Source of the DNA: Chthoniobacter sp.
GTDB taxonomy: Bacteria; Verrucomicrobiota; Verrucomicrobiia; Chthoniobacterales; Chthoniobacteraceae
Length of the DNA stretch: 10,754 bases
Assembly: GCA_025351065.1 (NCBI GenBank)
Contig: JANXWQ010000553.1
Location: 1-10,754 of the forward strand
Direction of reading: 5' to 3'
This document shows, in pieces, positions 1 to 5,722 of the stretch. The notes under the pieces were generated by a model. That model had not been told where the DNA came from and ran no database searches. It saw nothing but the letters and a program-made list of their open reading frames with translations. The translations under genes were made by a program, and so were the position numbers. Position 1 is the first letter of the stretch, and each line of letters starts with the position of its first letter.

Positions 1-1239
1 CTCGGCGCGCTCTGTTACACGCTCACCGCACCGAAGCGCTACCGCGTGCAGCGCAAGGCGGCTTCGGCGATGAACGCGCTGCTGCACGATAATCTCGCGG
101 GCATCCGGCAGATCAAAACCTACGTGCGCGAACGCGAGGAGCACACGCGTTTCAACGGCGTGAGCGGGCAACTCCGCACGGCCACGCTGACGGTGATGAA
201 GGTGTGGGCGATCTACAATCCGCTGATGAGTTTCCTCGGCGCGTGCGGGGCGGTGCTCGTGGTCGGTTTCGGCGGACGCGCGGTGCTGCGCGGGGAAATG
301 GGCGTGGGCGATCTCGTGGCGGTGCTGTGGCTGGTCGGCGCGCTGTATGAGCCGGTGGGGAAACTGCATTCGCTCAATCAGCTCGTGCAGGCTGGACGCG
401 CGGCGGGTGAGCGCGTGTTTGAGATTCTCGACACGCCCGCGGAGCCCGGCCGCGTCGAGCACGATGAGCCGGTGAGCATCATCGGCGACGTGCGTTTTCA
501 AGACGTAGGCTTCGCGTATTCCGAGGAACTGCCGGTGCTGCATCACATCTCGCTCCACGCGCGGCCCGGCGAAACCGTGGCGCTCGTCGGCCACACCGGC
601 GCGGGCAAATCCACCCTCGTGCATCTGCTCACGCGCTTCTACGAATTCGACGACGGCGAGATCCTCATCGACGGAAAACCGCTCCGCGATTTCTCCAAAA
701 GCGCGCTGCGCTCCGCAGTCGGCATGGTCACGCAGGAGAGCTTCCTTTTCAACGGCTCCATCCGCGACAACCTCCGCCTCGGCAAACCCACCGCGACCGA
801 CGCCGAACTCCTCGCCGCGCTCGAAGCCGCGAACGCGCGCGAATTTGTCGATCGGCTGCCGGATGGCCTGGGCACAGTGGTTGGCGAGCGCGGGGTGAAA
901 CTGAGCGTCGGCGAAAAGCAGCGCGTTTCCATCGCCCGCGCGCTGCTCAAAGACCCGCCCATCCTCGTCCTCGACGAGGCCACCGCGAGCGTGGACACGC
1001 AGACCGAACGGCTCATCCAGCAGGCGCTCGACCGGCTCATGGCCCAGCGCACCAGCTTCGTCATCGCCCACCGCCTCTCGACCGTGCGCCACGCGGATCA
1101 AATCCTCGTCATGGACCGCGGCCGCATCGTCGAGCGCGGCCGCCACGACGACCTCCTCGCCCTCGGCGGCATCTACGCCCGCCTGTGCGCGAGCAGCTTC
1201 CTGGAAAAACCGGCCGCTCCGGAACTTGCGGCCCGCTGA
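1..1239 (+). CDS. ABC exporter, fused membrane and ATPase domains (5' end outside window)
   Basis: The reading frame is open from base 1 and ends at TGA 1237-1239, leaving 412 residues; the true start lies upstream. An internal GTG at 46 is not a credible start, because it would cut into the membrane domain. Residues about 69-95 and 105-118 are hydrophobic, matching the last transmembrane helices of a type I exporter. The nucleotide-binding domain follows: Walker A GHTGAGKST (residues 197-205), Q-loop glutamine in TQES (coded near 733), signature LSVGEKQRVS (301-310), Walker B and D-loop ILVLDEATASVD (coded 961-996) and H-loop IAHRLS (His coded 1069-1071). All catalytic elements are intact. 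The signature reads LSVGE rather than LSGGQ, a known variant. Layout and domain fusion match the MsbA/MDR-like family, which exports lipids, peptides or drugs from the inner membrane as a dimer. The substrate cannot be told from this sequence. No functional link to the downstream dcw genes is visible. Confidence 0.93.
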   Translation, partial: LGALCYTLTAPKRYRVQRKAASAMNALLHDNLAGIRQIKTYVREREEHTRFNGVSGQLRTATLTVMKVWAIYNPLMSFLGACGAVLVVGFGGRAVLRGEMGVGDLVAVLWLVGALYEPVGKLHSLNQLVQAGRAAGERVFEILDTPAEPGRVEHDEPVSIIGDVRFQDVGFAYSEELPVLHHISLHARPGETVALVGHTGAGKSTLVHLLTRFYEFDDGEILIDGKPLRDFSKSALRSAVGMVTQESFLFNGSIRDNLRLGKPTATDAELLAALEAANAREFVDRLPDGLGTVVGERGVKLSVGEKQRVSIARALLKDPPILVLDEATASVDTQTERLIQQALDRLMAQRTSFVIAHRLSTVRHADQILVMDRGRIVERGRHDDLLALGGIYARLCASSFLEKPAAPELAAR

Positions 1240-1254
1240 CGGCCGGCCGGGTGA

Positions 1255-1284
1255 TTGACGCGCCGAGTCTGCATCTTGTAATAC
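1255..1284 (+). promoter_or_regulatory. Possible sigma-70-like promoter of the toxin-antitoxin pair
   Basis: A -35-like TTGACG lies at 1255-1260 and a -10-like TAATAC at 1279-1284, with an 18-nt spacer. Transcription from here would begin near 1290-1292, directly at the ATG of the antitoxin at 1293, so the message could be leaderless. No Shine-Dalgarno-like sequence precedes that ATG, which is consistent with this. The assignment rests on motif match and position only. Confidence 0.45.
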
Positions 1285-1299
1285 GTCACCGTATGACAA
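1276..1299. promoter_or_regulatory. Palindromic operator candidate for the antitoxin
   Basis: The left arm TTGT-A-ATACG (1276-1285) is mirrored by the right arm CGTAT-G-ACAA (1290-1299), around a 4-nt centre TCAC. Nine of twelve half-site positions pair, including all of ATACG/CGTAT and TTGT/ACAA. The palindrome covers the candidate -10 element and the antitoxin start codon. Ribbon-helix-helix antitoxins commonly repress their own operon by binding such palindromes, alone or with the toxin. The symmetry is seen directly; the regulatory role is inference. Confidence 0.5.
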
Positions 1300-1559
1300 A
1301 GGTATTGACCATTCGCATCTCGCCCGAACTGCTCAGCAAAGCGGAAGCTAGGGCCGCGCGGCTCGGGCTGGACAGGGCGAAGTATGTCCGCAGCCTCATT
1401 GAGGAAGATCTGGCCGCAAAGGAGCCGGCGCGAAAGCACCGGTTTGCCTCCGCGGATTTGGCCGGCAGCTACGTCGGCGACGGGAAGCCCGCGACCAACG
1501 CGCGCATCCGCGAAATGTGGAAGCAGCGCCTCATCGCCAAACGTGAAAAGAATCGCTGA
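1293..1559 (+). CDS. vapB: Ribbon-helix-helix antitoxin of a VapBC-type module
   Basis: This is an 88-residue protein. Its N-terminus fits a ribbon-helix-helix (MetJ/Arc) DNA-binding fold: strand KVLTIRIS (residues 3-10), helix PELLSKAEARAARLGL (11-26), then helix DRAKYVRSLIEEDLA (27-41). The basic C-terminal tail (about 70-88, NARIREMWKQ onward) would be the toxin-binding part. The frame is open further upstream to 1185, inside the ABC gene, but ATG 1293 is chosen because the fold starts there and the promoter candidate sits just before it. No Shine-Dalgarno is seen, so initiation may be leaderless. The gene overlaps the downstream PIN toxin gene by 17 nt in another frame, typical of antitoxin-first modules. 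Expected role: neutralise the toxin and repress the operon. The fold call is strong; the exact subfamily is uncertain. Confidence 0.85.
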   Translation: MTKVLTIRISPELLSKAEARAARLGLDRAKYVRSLIEEDLAAKEPARKHRFASADLAGSYVGDGKPATNARIREMWKQRLIAKREKNR

Positions 1560-1950
1560 CACCGGGCTGATCGTCGCGCTGCTCACGCGCAACGATCCCT
1601 TCCACGCGTGGGCGCTGCACGCCTTTCAGCAGCACGCGCCATTTCATGTCTGCGACGCCGTGCTGGGCGAAGCGGCAAGTTTCTTTCCCGACCCGCTCCG
1701 CGTCCTCCAGCTCGTCGCCCGCCGGGACTTGATTCTCGACCCCGCCTTTGACCTCGCCGACGAGCTGCCACGCGTGCTCGCCCTCGCCACGAAATACGCC
1801 GCCCGCCCGATGGCTCTCGCCGACGCCTGTCTCGTGCGCATGAGCGAACTCACCGAGCGCGGCAAAATCTGGACGGTTGATCGCGCCGATTTTGCCGCCT
1901 ACCGCCGCCACGGACGGCAGTCCGTGCCGTGCGAATTTCCGCCGGAATAA
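1543..1950 (+). CDS. vapC: PIN-domain ribonuclease toxin (VapC-type)
   Basis: A 135-residue protein from GTG 1543; the PIN fold begins immediately (M-K-R-I-A-D-T-G), so this start is well supported although no good Shine-Dalgarno precedes it. Translation is probably coupled to the overlapping antitoxin gene. The acidic residues expected of a PIN active site are present: D6 in ADTGLIVALL, E43 in VLGEAASFF, D94 in ALADACLVRM, and D113 with D116 in TVDRADF. They would bind divalent metal for RNA cleavage, so the toxin looks catalytically intact. VapC toxins usually cut tRNA or rRNA and stop translation; the target here cannot be predicted. Length is normal for the family. The last 15 or so residues are encoded partly by a perfect 7-bp inverted repeat (1909-1926), so the C-terminal tail may be shaped by that DNA element. 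Confidence 0.88.
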   Translation: MKRIADTGLIVALLTRNDPFHAWALHAFQQHAPFHVCDAVLGEAASFFPDPLRVLQLVARRDLILDPAFDLADELPRVLALATKYAARPMALADACLVRMSELTERGKIWTVDRADFAAYRRHGRQSVPCEFPPE

Positions 1951-2001
1951 TCCGCAGACCGTTGGCCACGGAATCGCTTCCGCGCAGTCCGTGAGGCACG
2001 G
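1907..2001. repeat. Duplicated CACGGA/TCCGTG inverted repeat at the end of the toxin gene
   Basis: GCCACGGA occurs at 1907-1914 and 1965-1972, and GCAGTCCGTG at 1917-1926 and 1984-1993. The first unit forms a perfect hairpin CACGGAC, loop GGCA, GTCCGTG (1909-1926) inside the toxin coding end. The second pairs CACGGA (1967-1972) with TCCGTG (1988-1993) around a 15-nt loop. A third short stem, CCGTG-AGG-CACGG, lies at 1989-2001 and competes with the second. No run of T follows, so this is not a standard intrinsic terminator. Possible roles are mRNA end protection, a protein binding site or a decayed repeat element. Confidence 0.55.
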
Positions 2002-2017
2002 GAAAGGCGCGATTGCG

Positions 2018-2066
2018 AAAATATTTGAAAATTCTTTTGACGCTCGCGGCTTAATTTGGGACAAAT
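2018..2066 (+). promoter_or_regulatory. Possible promoter of the dcw cluster with A/T-rich upstream element
   Basis: A tract of A and T with only two G/C bases (2018-2038) stands out in this GC-rich sequence and could act as an UP element. It runs into a -35-like TTGACG at 2037-2042. With an 18-nt spacer the -10 would be ACAAAT at 2061-2066, a poor match. TTGAAA (2025-2030) with TTAATT (2051-2056) is an alternative, but its 20-nt spacer is too long. The region is the only plausible place for the mraZ promoter, since it is the only sizeable gap before the cluster; the exact hexamers are uncertain. Confidence 0.35.
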
Positions 2067-2081
2067 CGGGGCGGTTCGGGG
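2057..2081 (+). promoter_or_regulatory. Candidate MraZ operator: three YGGGN repeats at 10-bp period
   Basis: TGGGA (2057-2061), CGGGG (2067-2071) and CGGGG (2077-2081) are separated by exactly 5 nt each, giving one repeat per helical turn. All three are preceded by T. MraZ of Escherichia coli is known to bind TGGGN direct repeats separated by 5 nt in front of its own gene; here the array ends 33 nt before the mraZ ATG. Two of the three copies have C instead of T at the first position. The array overlaps the weak -10 candidate and the likely transcription start, a position that would suit repression. Confidence 0.65.
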
Positions 2082-2114
2082 CGCAAAGGTTTTCAACTCG
2101 AACCACCACCCGCT

Positions 2115-2567
2115 ATGGCCACCAACAACCAGAACTCCGACGCCCCTGCGTTCACGGGGGAGTTCCGCCATCGCATCGAGGGAAAAAACCGCATCACCAT
2201 TCCGTCGGCGTGGCGGTTTGGGGAGGAGGTCGAGCTATTCATGATCCGCAAGACGCTCGCGAAGTGCATTTCGGTCATGACGCGCACCGAGGTGGAGCGG
2301 ATCAAAGCGAAGGCCGACGACATGGCGCCCGAGGATCGCTCGCATTTTTTCCAGCTCTTTGGCCGCAGTCTCCGGCAGGTCACGCTCGACAAGGCGGGCC
2401 GCGTTTCGATTCCCGACGATCTTTGCAAAGGTCTGAAGATCGAGGGGGAGGTTTTCCTTTCCGGCTCGGTGGACACCTTCAACATTTGGAACGTCGCGGA
2501 TTTCGAGGCGGCGCATCCCGAGGATGACGAGGGCAGGGCGAGCGTGTTGCGGAGGCAAGGCATATGA
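2115..2567 (+). CDS. mraZ: MraZ, transcriptional regulator of the dcw cluster
   Basis: A 150-residue protein, the usual MraZ length, with two SpoVT-AbrB-type half domains. The first is centred on GEFRHRIEGKNRITIPSAWR (residues 15-34), the second on VTLDKAGRVSIPDDL (89-103). In the family each half carries a DxKGRxxxP-like motif that contacts DNA. The second half here is close to it (LDKAGRVSIP), but the first reads IEGKNRITIP, with E for D and N for G. MraZ forms ring-shaped oligomers on the nucleoid and controls the dcw promoter. It is the first gene of the cluster, and a matching repeat array lies just upstream. Start ATG 2115 agrees with the family N-terminus; no Shine-Dalgarno is placed correctly (AAAGG at 2085-2089 is 25 nt away). 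The stop overlaps the rsmH start as ATGA. Confidence 0.95.
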   Translation: MATNNQNSDAPAFTGEFRHRIEGKNRITIPSAWRFGEEVELFMIRKTLAKCISVMTRTEVERIKAKADDMAPEDRSHFFQLFGRSLRQVTLDKAGRVSIPDDLCKGLKIEGEVFLSGSVDTFNIWNVADFEAAHPEDDEGRASVLRRQGI

Positions 2568-3562
2568 TCGCGATGGCCGGATTTTCCACCAAACCCCGCG
2601 CGAAAACCAAGACCAATCCTTTGAAAACGCGCGCTTACGGATATCACGACGCGGTGCTGCTCGCGGAGGTGGTGAAGCTGCTCGCGCCCGCGCCGGGCCG
2701 GGTCATCGTCGATGGCACGCTGGGCGGCGGCGGACACAGCGCGGCGCTGCTCGCGGCGGGTGTGCGCATGATCGGGCTGGATCAGGATCCCGAGGCGCTG
2801 GCCTTTGCCGAGGCGCGGCTGGGCGAGGACGGGGAAAATTTTCGCGCGGTGCGTTGCAACTTCGCAAATGTGGGAGCGGCACTCGATGCGCTCGGGATCG
2901 CGCAGATCGACGGTGCGCTGCTCGATCTCGGCGTGTCGTCGCGGCAGCTCGATGTGGCGGAGCGCGGCTTCAGCTTCATGCGCGAAGGGCCGCTCGACAT
3001 GCGCATGGATCCGAGCGCGCCGGTGAGCGCCGCGGACCTCGTGAACACGATGGCGGGCGATCAGCTCGAACGCATCTTCCGCAATTTCGGCGAGGAGCCC
3101 GCGGCGCGGAAAGTCGCGGTGCGGCTGGTGCGCGACCGCATGGTGACGCCGTTCACGACGACCAAACAGCTCGCGGATGCTGTGGAGACGGTCATTCCGC
3201 GCCGGGGCCGCACCCATCCGGCGACGCGCATTTTCCAGGCGCTGCGCATAGCCGTAAACCGCGAACTCGACGTGCTCGCCGCGGGGCTCGAAGCGTTTTC
3301 GCAGCGGCTCGCGCCCGGCGGGCGTTTCGCGGTGATCACCTTTCACAGCCTCGAAGACCGCATCGTGAAGACGTTTTTCAAAACGCACGCGACCGAGTTT
3401 ATCGACCGCCCCGAGTGGCCCGAAGCGCGGCGGAATCCCGATTTCATTTTCAAGGCCGTGACGCGCAAGCCCGTCATCGCCGGCGAGGCCGAGCAGCGGG
3501 CCAACCCGCGCGCCCGCAGCGCCAAACTCCGCGTGGTCGAAAGGATTTCCGATGCCCGATAA
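2564..3562 (+). CDS. rsmH: 16S rRNA (cytosine-1402-N4)-methyltransferase RsmH
   Basis: RsmH (older name MraW) uses S-adenosylmethionine to methylate N4 of C1402 in the ribosomal P site. The 332-residue product has the family hallmarks in order: GYHDAVLLAEVVKLL (26-40), SAM loop VDGTLGGGGHS (49-59), GLDQDPEAL (71-79), DLGVSSRQLD (121-130), DMRMD (145-149), HPATRIFQALRIAVN (218-232), TFHSLEDRIVK (259-269) and C-terminal NPRARSAKLRV (314-324). Length is normal. Start ATG 2564 has GGAGG at 2551-2555 with 8-nt spacing and overlaps the mraZ stop (ATGA), so translation is likely coupled; ATG 2573 is a weaker alternative. The lysine-rich stretch before residue 24 is a small N-terminal extension. The 3' end overlaps ftsL by 11 nt. 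Confidence 0.97.
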   Translation: MIAMAGFSTKPRAKTKTNPLKTRAYGYHDAVLLAEVVKLLAPAPGRVIVDGTLGGGGHSAALLAAGVRMIGLDQDPEALAFAEARLGEDGENFRAVRCNFANVGAALDALGIAQIDGALLDLGVSSRQLDVAERGFSFMREGPLDMRMDPSAPVSAADLVNTMAGDQLERIFRNFGEEPAARKVAVRLVRDRMVTPFTTTKQLADAVETVIPRRGRTHPATRIFQALRIAVNRELDVLAAGLEAFSQRLAPGGRFAVITFHSLEDRIVKTFFKTHATEFIDRPEWPEARRNPDFIFKAVTRKPVIAGEAEQRANPRARSAKLRVVERISDAR

Positions 3563-3920
3563 CCACCGCCGCAACGCCCACACCGTCCCGGTCGTGAGGT
3601 TCCTCACCTTCACCGCGCTCGGCCTCGCCGCGTGCGCCGCGGGGCTCAGCTTTGTGTGGTGCAAAAACCAGATGTTCACCACGGGCTCGCAGATCAAAAA
3701 ACTCGAGGGCGAACTCGTGCAACTGCGCAGCCGCAATGAAGCGGCGCGCACGAACATCGCGAAGCTCACCTCCACCGCCGAACTCCAGAAACGCTTTGCC
3801 AGCGGCTGGATCAAACTCGTGCCGATTTCCGGCGACCGCATCGTGCTCGTCAGCAGCGCGCCGAAGCCCGCGGCACCCGGCGAACTGCGCGCCGTGAACA
3901 ACGAAAGGAGGCAGCCATGA
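3552..3920 (+). CDS. ftsL: FtsL-like division protein
   Basis: A 122-residue bitopic protein: short cytoplasmic N-terminus, one transmembrane helix (about residues 14-36, VVRFLTFTALGLAACAAGLS onward), then a predicted coiled coil (about 45-75, with IKKLEGELVQLRSRNEAA heptads) and a short tail of about 45 residues with FASGWIKLVPISGDRIVLV. This is the architecture of FtsL, which forms a complex with FtsB and FtsQ and activates FtsW-FtsI at the septum. FtsL sequences are poorly conserved, so the name rests mainly on topology and on the fixed position between rsmH and ftsI. ATG 3552 has AAGGA at 3541-3545 with 6-nt spacing and overlaps the end of rsmH by 11 nt; the stop overlaps ftsI by 4 nt. 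Confidence 0.82.
   Translation: MPDNHRRNAHTVPVVRFLTFTALGLAACAAGLSFVWCKNQMFTTGSQIKKLEGELVQLRSRNEAARTNIAKLTSTAELQKRFASGWIKLVPISGDRIVLVSSAPKPAAPGELRAVNNERRQP
3904..3911 (+). promoter_or_regulatory. Strong Shine-Dalgarno site of ftsI
   Basis: AAAGGAGG sits 5 nt before ATG 3917, inside the 3' end of ftsL. It is the best ribosome binding site in the window and fixes the ftsI start. It shows that the host uses a standard anti-Shine-Dalgarno sequence, although mraZ, the antitoxin and murD lack such sites. Confidence 0.85.
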
Positions 3921-5722
3921 TTCGCGCGCCACGCACCCGCGCGCTCATCGCCTGCTGCGGACTGGCGTGCTGTTTCACCGCATTTTCCGCGCGACTGGTG
4001 CATCTCCAGGTCACGATGCACGGCTTCTATTTCGCCAAGGCCCACGAGGACCACGGCGTCCGCCAGGTCATCGCGGGCCGTCGCGGTGCCATCTTCGACA
4101 TTCACGGCGAGGCGCTGGCGCAAAATGAGCCGGTGAAAACCGTGGTCGTGGACGCCGGGCTGGTGAAAGACCCCGCGCTGCTGGCCGACGTGCTGGCGAA
4201 AACGCTCGGCGTTTTGAGGGAAAAGATTTTCGCGCAGATGACGCACGAGACCTGGTCGGCGGCGAAGAAGAAAAACGTCCGCTCGCCCTACATCGTGGTG
4301 AAAAAGGAAGTCCGGCAGGACATGGTCGAGACGCTCTCGGCGCAACTCGAGCAGGGAAAGATGCGCGGCGTTTCCTTTGAGCAATCAGCGAACCGCATTT
4401 ACCCCAACGGGTCGATGCTCTGCCACGTCCTCGGCTTCCTCGGCTACGTGAACGGCGAGAGCGAGGCCGTCGATGGCGTGGAGCGGACGATGGATTCCTT
4501 CCTCCGCAGCCACACCGGTTTCCGCTGCATCGAGATCACCCGCAAAGGCAATGAGATCGTGCCCTATCGCGGCGAAGAGCACGACGCGCGCAACGGCGGC
4601 AACGTGCGCCTGACCATCGACATGGGTCTGCAAAACATCGTCGAGCAGGAACTGGATGCCGCGGTGAAACAGTTCCGTCCGAAAGGCGCGACGGTCATCA
4701 TGATGAACCCGAAGACCGGGGAAATCCTCGCGCTCGCAAACCGTCCGAATTTCAACCTGAATGCGCTGGACGGCCGGACGGAGGAGAACAGCCGCAACCG
4801 CGCCGTCACCGACCAGGTGGAGCCGGGCAGCACTTTCAAAATCGTCACGACCGCCGCGGTGCTCAGCGAAAAACTGGTCACGCCCGAGACCGTTTTTGAA
4901 ACCGAGAACGGCTATTACGAATGGTGCAAACTCAAGGATCACCACCCGTACGCCGAGCTGACCGTGAACGACATCCTCGTGCATTCGAGCAACATCGGCG
5001 TCGCCAAACTCGCCATGCGCCTGGGCGATCAGAAATTTTTTGAGTACATCCATCGCTTCGGTTTTGGCGAGCAGACCGGCGTGGCGCTGCCCGGCGAGAT
5101 CAAAGGCACGATTCATCCGCCGCACCTTTGGAGCAAAATTTCGATCACTCGTATGCCGATGGGTCAGGAGGTCGCGGCCACACCGCTGCAGGTCGTCACG
5201 GCGATGGGCGCGATTGCCAATGGCGGCATGCTGATGATGCCGCAGATCGTCCACGACATCACCGATGATGCGGGCAATGTCGTGTCCGCCTTTCCACCGC
5301 GTGAAGTGCGCCGCGTCGTCTCGAAAAAATCGACCGAGCAGGTTCGCTCGGCGCTCATGGAAGTGGTGAGCAAACGCGGCACCGCGCGGCTCGCGCAGGT
5401 GCTCGGGTACAAGGTCGCGGGCAAGACAGGCACGGCGCAAAAATACGATCCCGTGACCCACCAGCCGTATCACGACAAGCATGTCTGCTCCTTCGTCGGC
5501 TACATGCCCGCGGAGGATCCCGCCTTTGTCGTGCTCGTGCTCATCGACGAGGCGCAGACCAAGCGCGAGCAGGATGTCGGCGGCATGGTGGCCGCGCCGG
5601 TTTTTTCACGGATCGGCGAAAGGGCTGCGCGGTATCTCGGGCTCACGCCCACGCCCGAGGAGCCGGAAGGCAGCATCGTGGCCAAAGGCAGCAAAGACGG
5701 GGGAGACTTTCGCGACCAATGA
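3917..5722 (+). CDS. ftsI: Septal peptidoglycan transpeptidase FtsI (class B PBP)
   Basis: A 601-residue class B penicillin-binding protein that cross-links septal peptidoglycan as partner of the glycosyltransferase FtsW. A short basic N-terminus precedes a transmembrane anchor (about 9-28). The pedestal domain opens with RRGAIFDIHGEALAQN (55-70), a form of the RGxIxDRxGxxLA motif with I-H in place of R-x. GVERTMDSFLRSHTG (187-201) follows. The transpeptidase domain has all three active-site motifs: SxxK as S305-T-F-K308 in EPGSTFK, SxN as S357-S-N359, and KTG as K503-T-G505 in AGKTGTAQK. No PASTA domain follows, as is usual for Gram-negative FtsI; the last 25 residues are charged and probably flexible. 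Start ATG 3917 follows AAAGGAGG and overlaps the ftsL stop as ATGA. Its position after ftsL favours FtsI over the elongation homologue PBP2. Confidence 0.95.
   Translation: MIRAPRTRALIACCGLACCFTAFSARLVHLQVTMHGFYFAKAHEDHGVRQVIAGRRGAIFDIHGEALAQNEPVKTVVVDAGLVKDPALLADVLAKTLGVLREKIFAQMTHETWSAAKKKNVRSPYIVVKKEVRQDMVETLSAQLEQGKMRGVSFEQSANRIYPNGSMLCHVLGFLGYVNGESEAVDGVERTMDSFLRSHTGFRCIEITRKGNEIVPYRGEEHDARNGGNVRLTIDMGLQNIVEQELDAAVKQFRPKGATVIMMNPKTGEILALANRPNFNLNALDGRTEENSRNRAVTDQVEPGSTFKIVTTAAVLSEKLVTPETVFETENGYYEWCKLKDHHPYAELTVNDILVHSSNIGVAKLAMRLGDQKFFEYIHRFGFGEQTGVALPGEIKGTIHPPHLWSKISITRMPMGQEVAATPLQVVTAMGAIANGGMLMMPQIVHDITDDAGNVVSAFPPREVRRVVSKKSTEQVRSALMEVVSKRGTARLAQVLGYKVAGKTGTAQKYDPVTHQPYHDKHVCSFVGYMPAEDPAFVVLVLIDEAQTKREQDVGGMVAAPVFSRIGERAARYLGLTPTPEEPEGSIVAKGSKDGGDFRDQ

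Noticed and set aside
1210..1246. Possible hairpin CCGGCCG / CGGCCGG after the ABC transporter gene
   Set aside because: The loop is 23 nt and no T run follows, so it cannot be called an intrinsic terminator; GC-rich words like this recur by chance here.
1185..1292. Upstream extension of the antitoxin frame
   Set aside because: It would overlap the ABC gene and add 36 residues with no resemblance to the ribbon-helix-helix fold, which starts at ATG 1293.
1877..2527. Plus-strand open frame of 216 codons across the toxin-mraZ gap
   Set aside because: It runs out of frame through the toxin end and mraZ; its peptide is unlike any family and the overlapping mraZ product is clear.
2524..3597. Plus-strand open frame of 357 codons inside rsmH
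   Set aside because: Out-of-frame shadow of rsmH, very rich in Arg and Ala, while rsmH itself has every family motif.
2093..4384. Minus-strand open frame of 763 codons opposite mraZ, rsmH, ftsL and ftsI
   Set aside because: It lies wholly antisense to four well-identified genes. Its composition (many His, Arg, Ala) is that of a mirror frame of GC-rich coding DNA, and it shows no recognisable domain.
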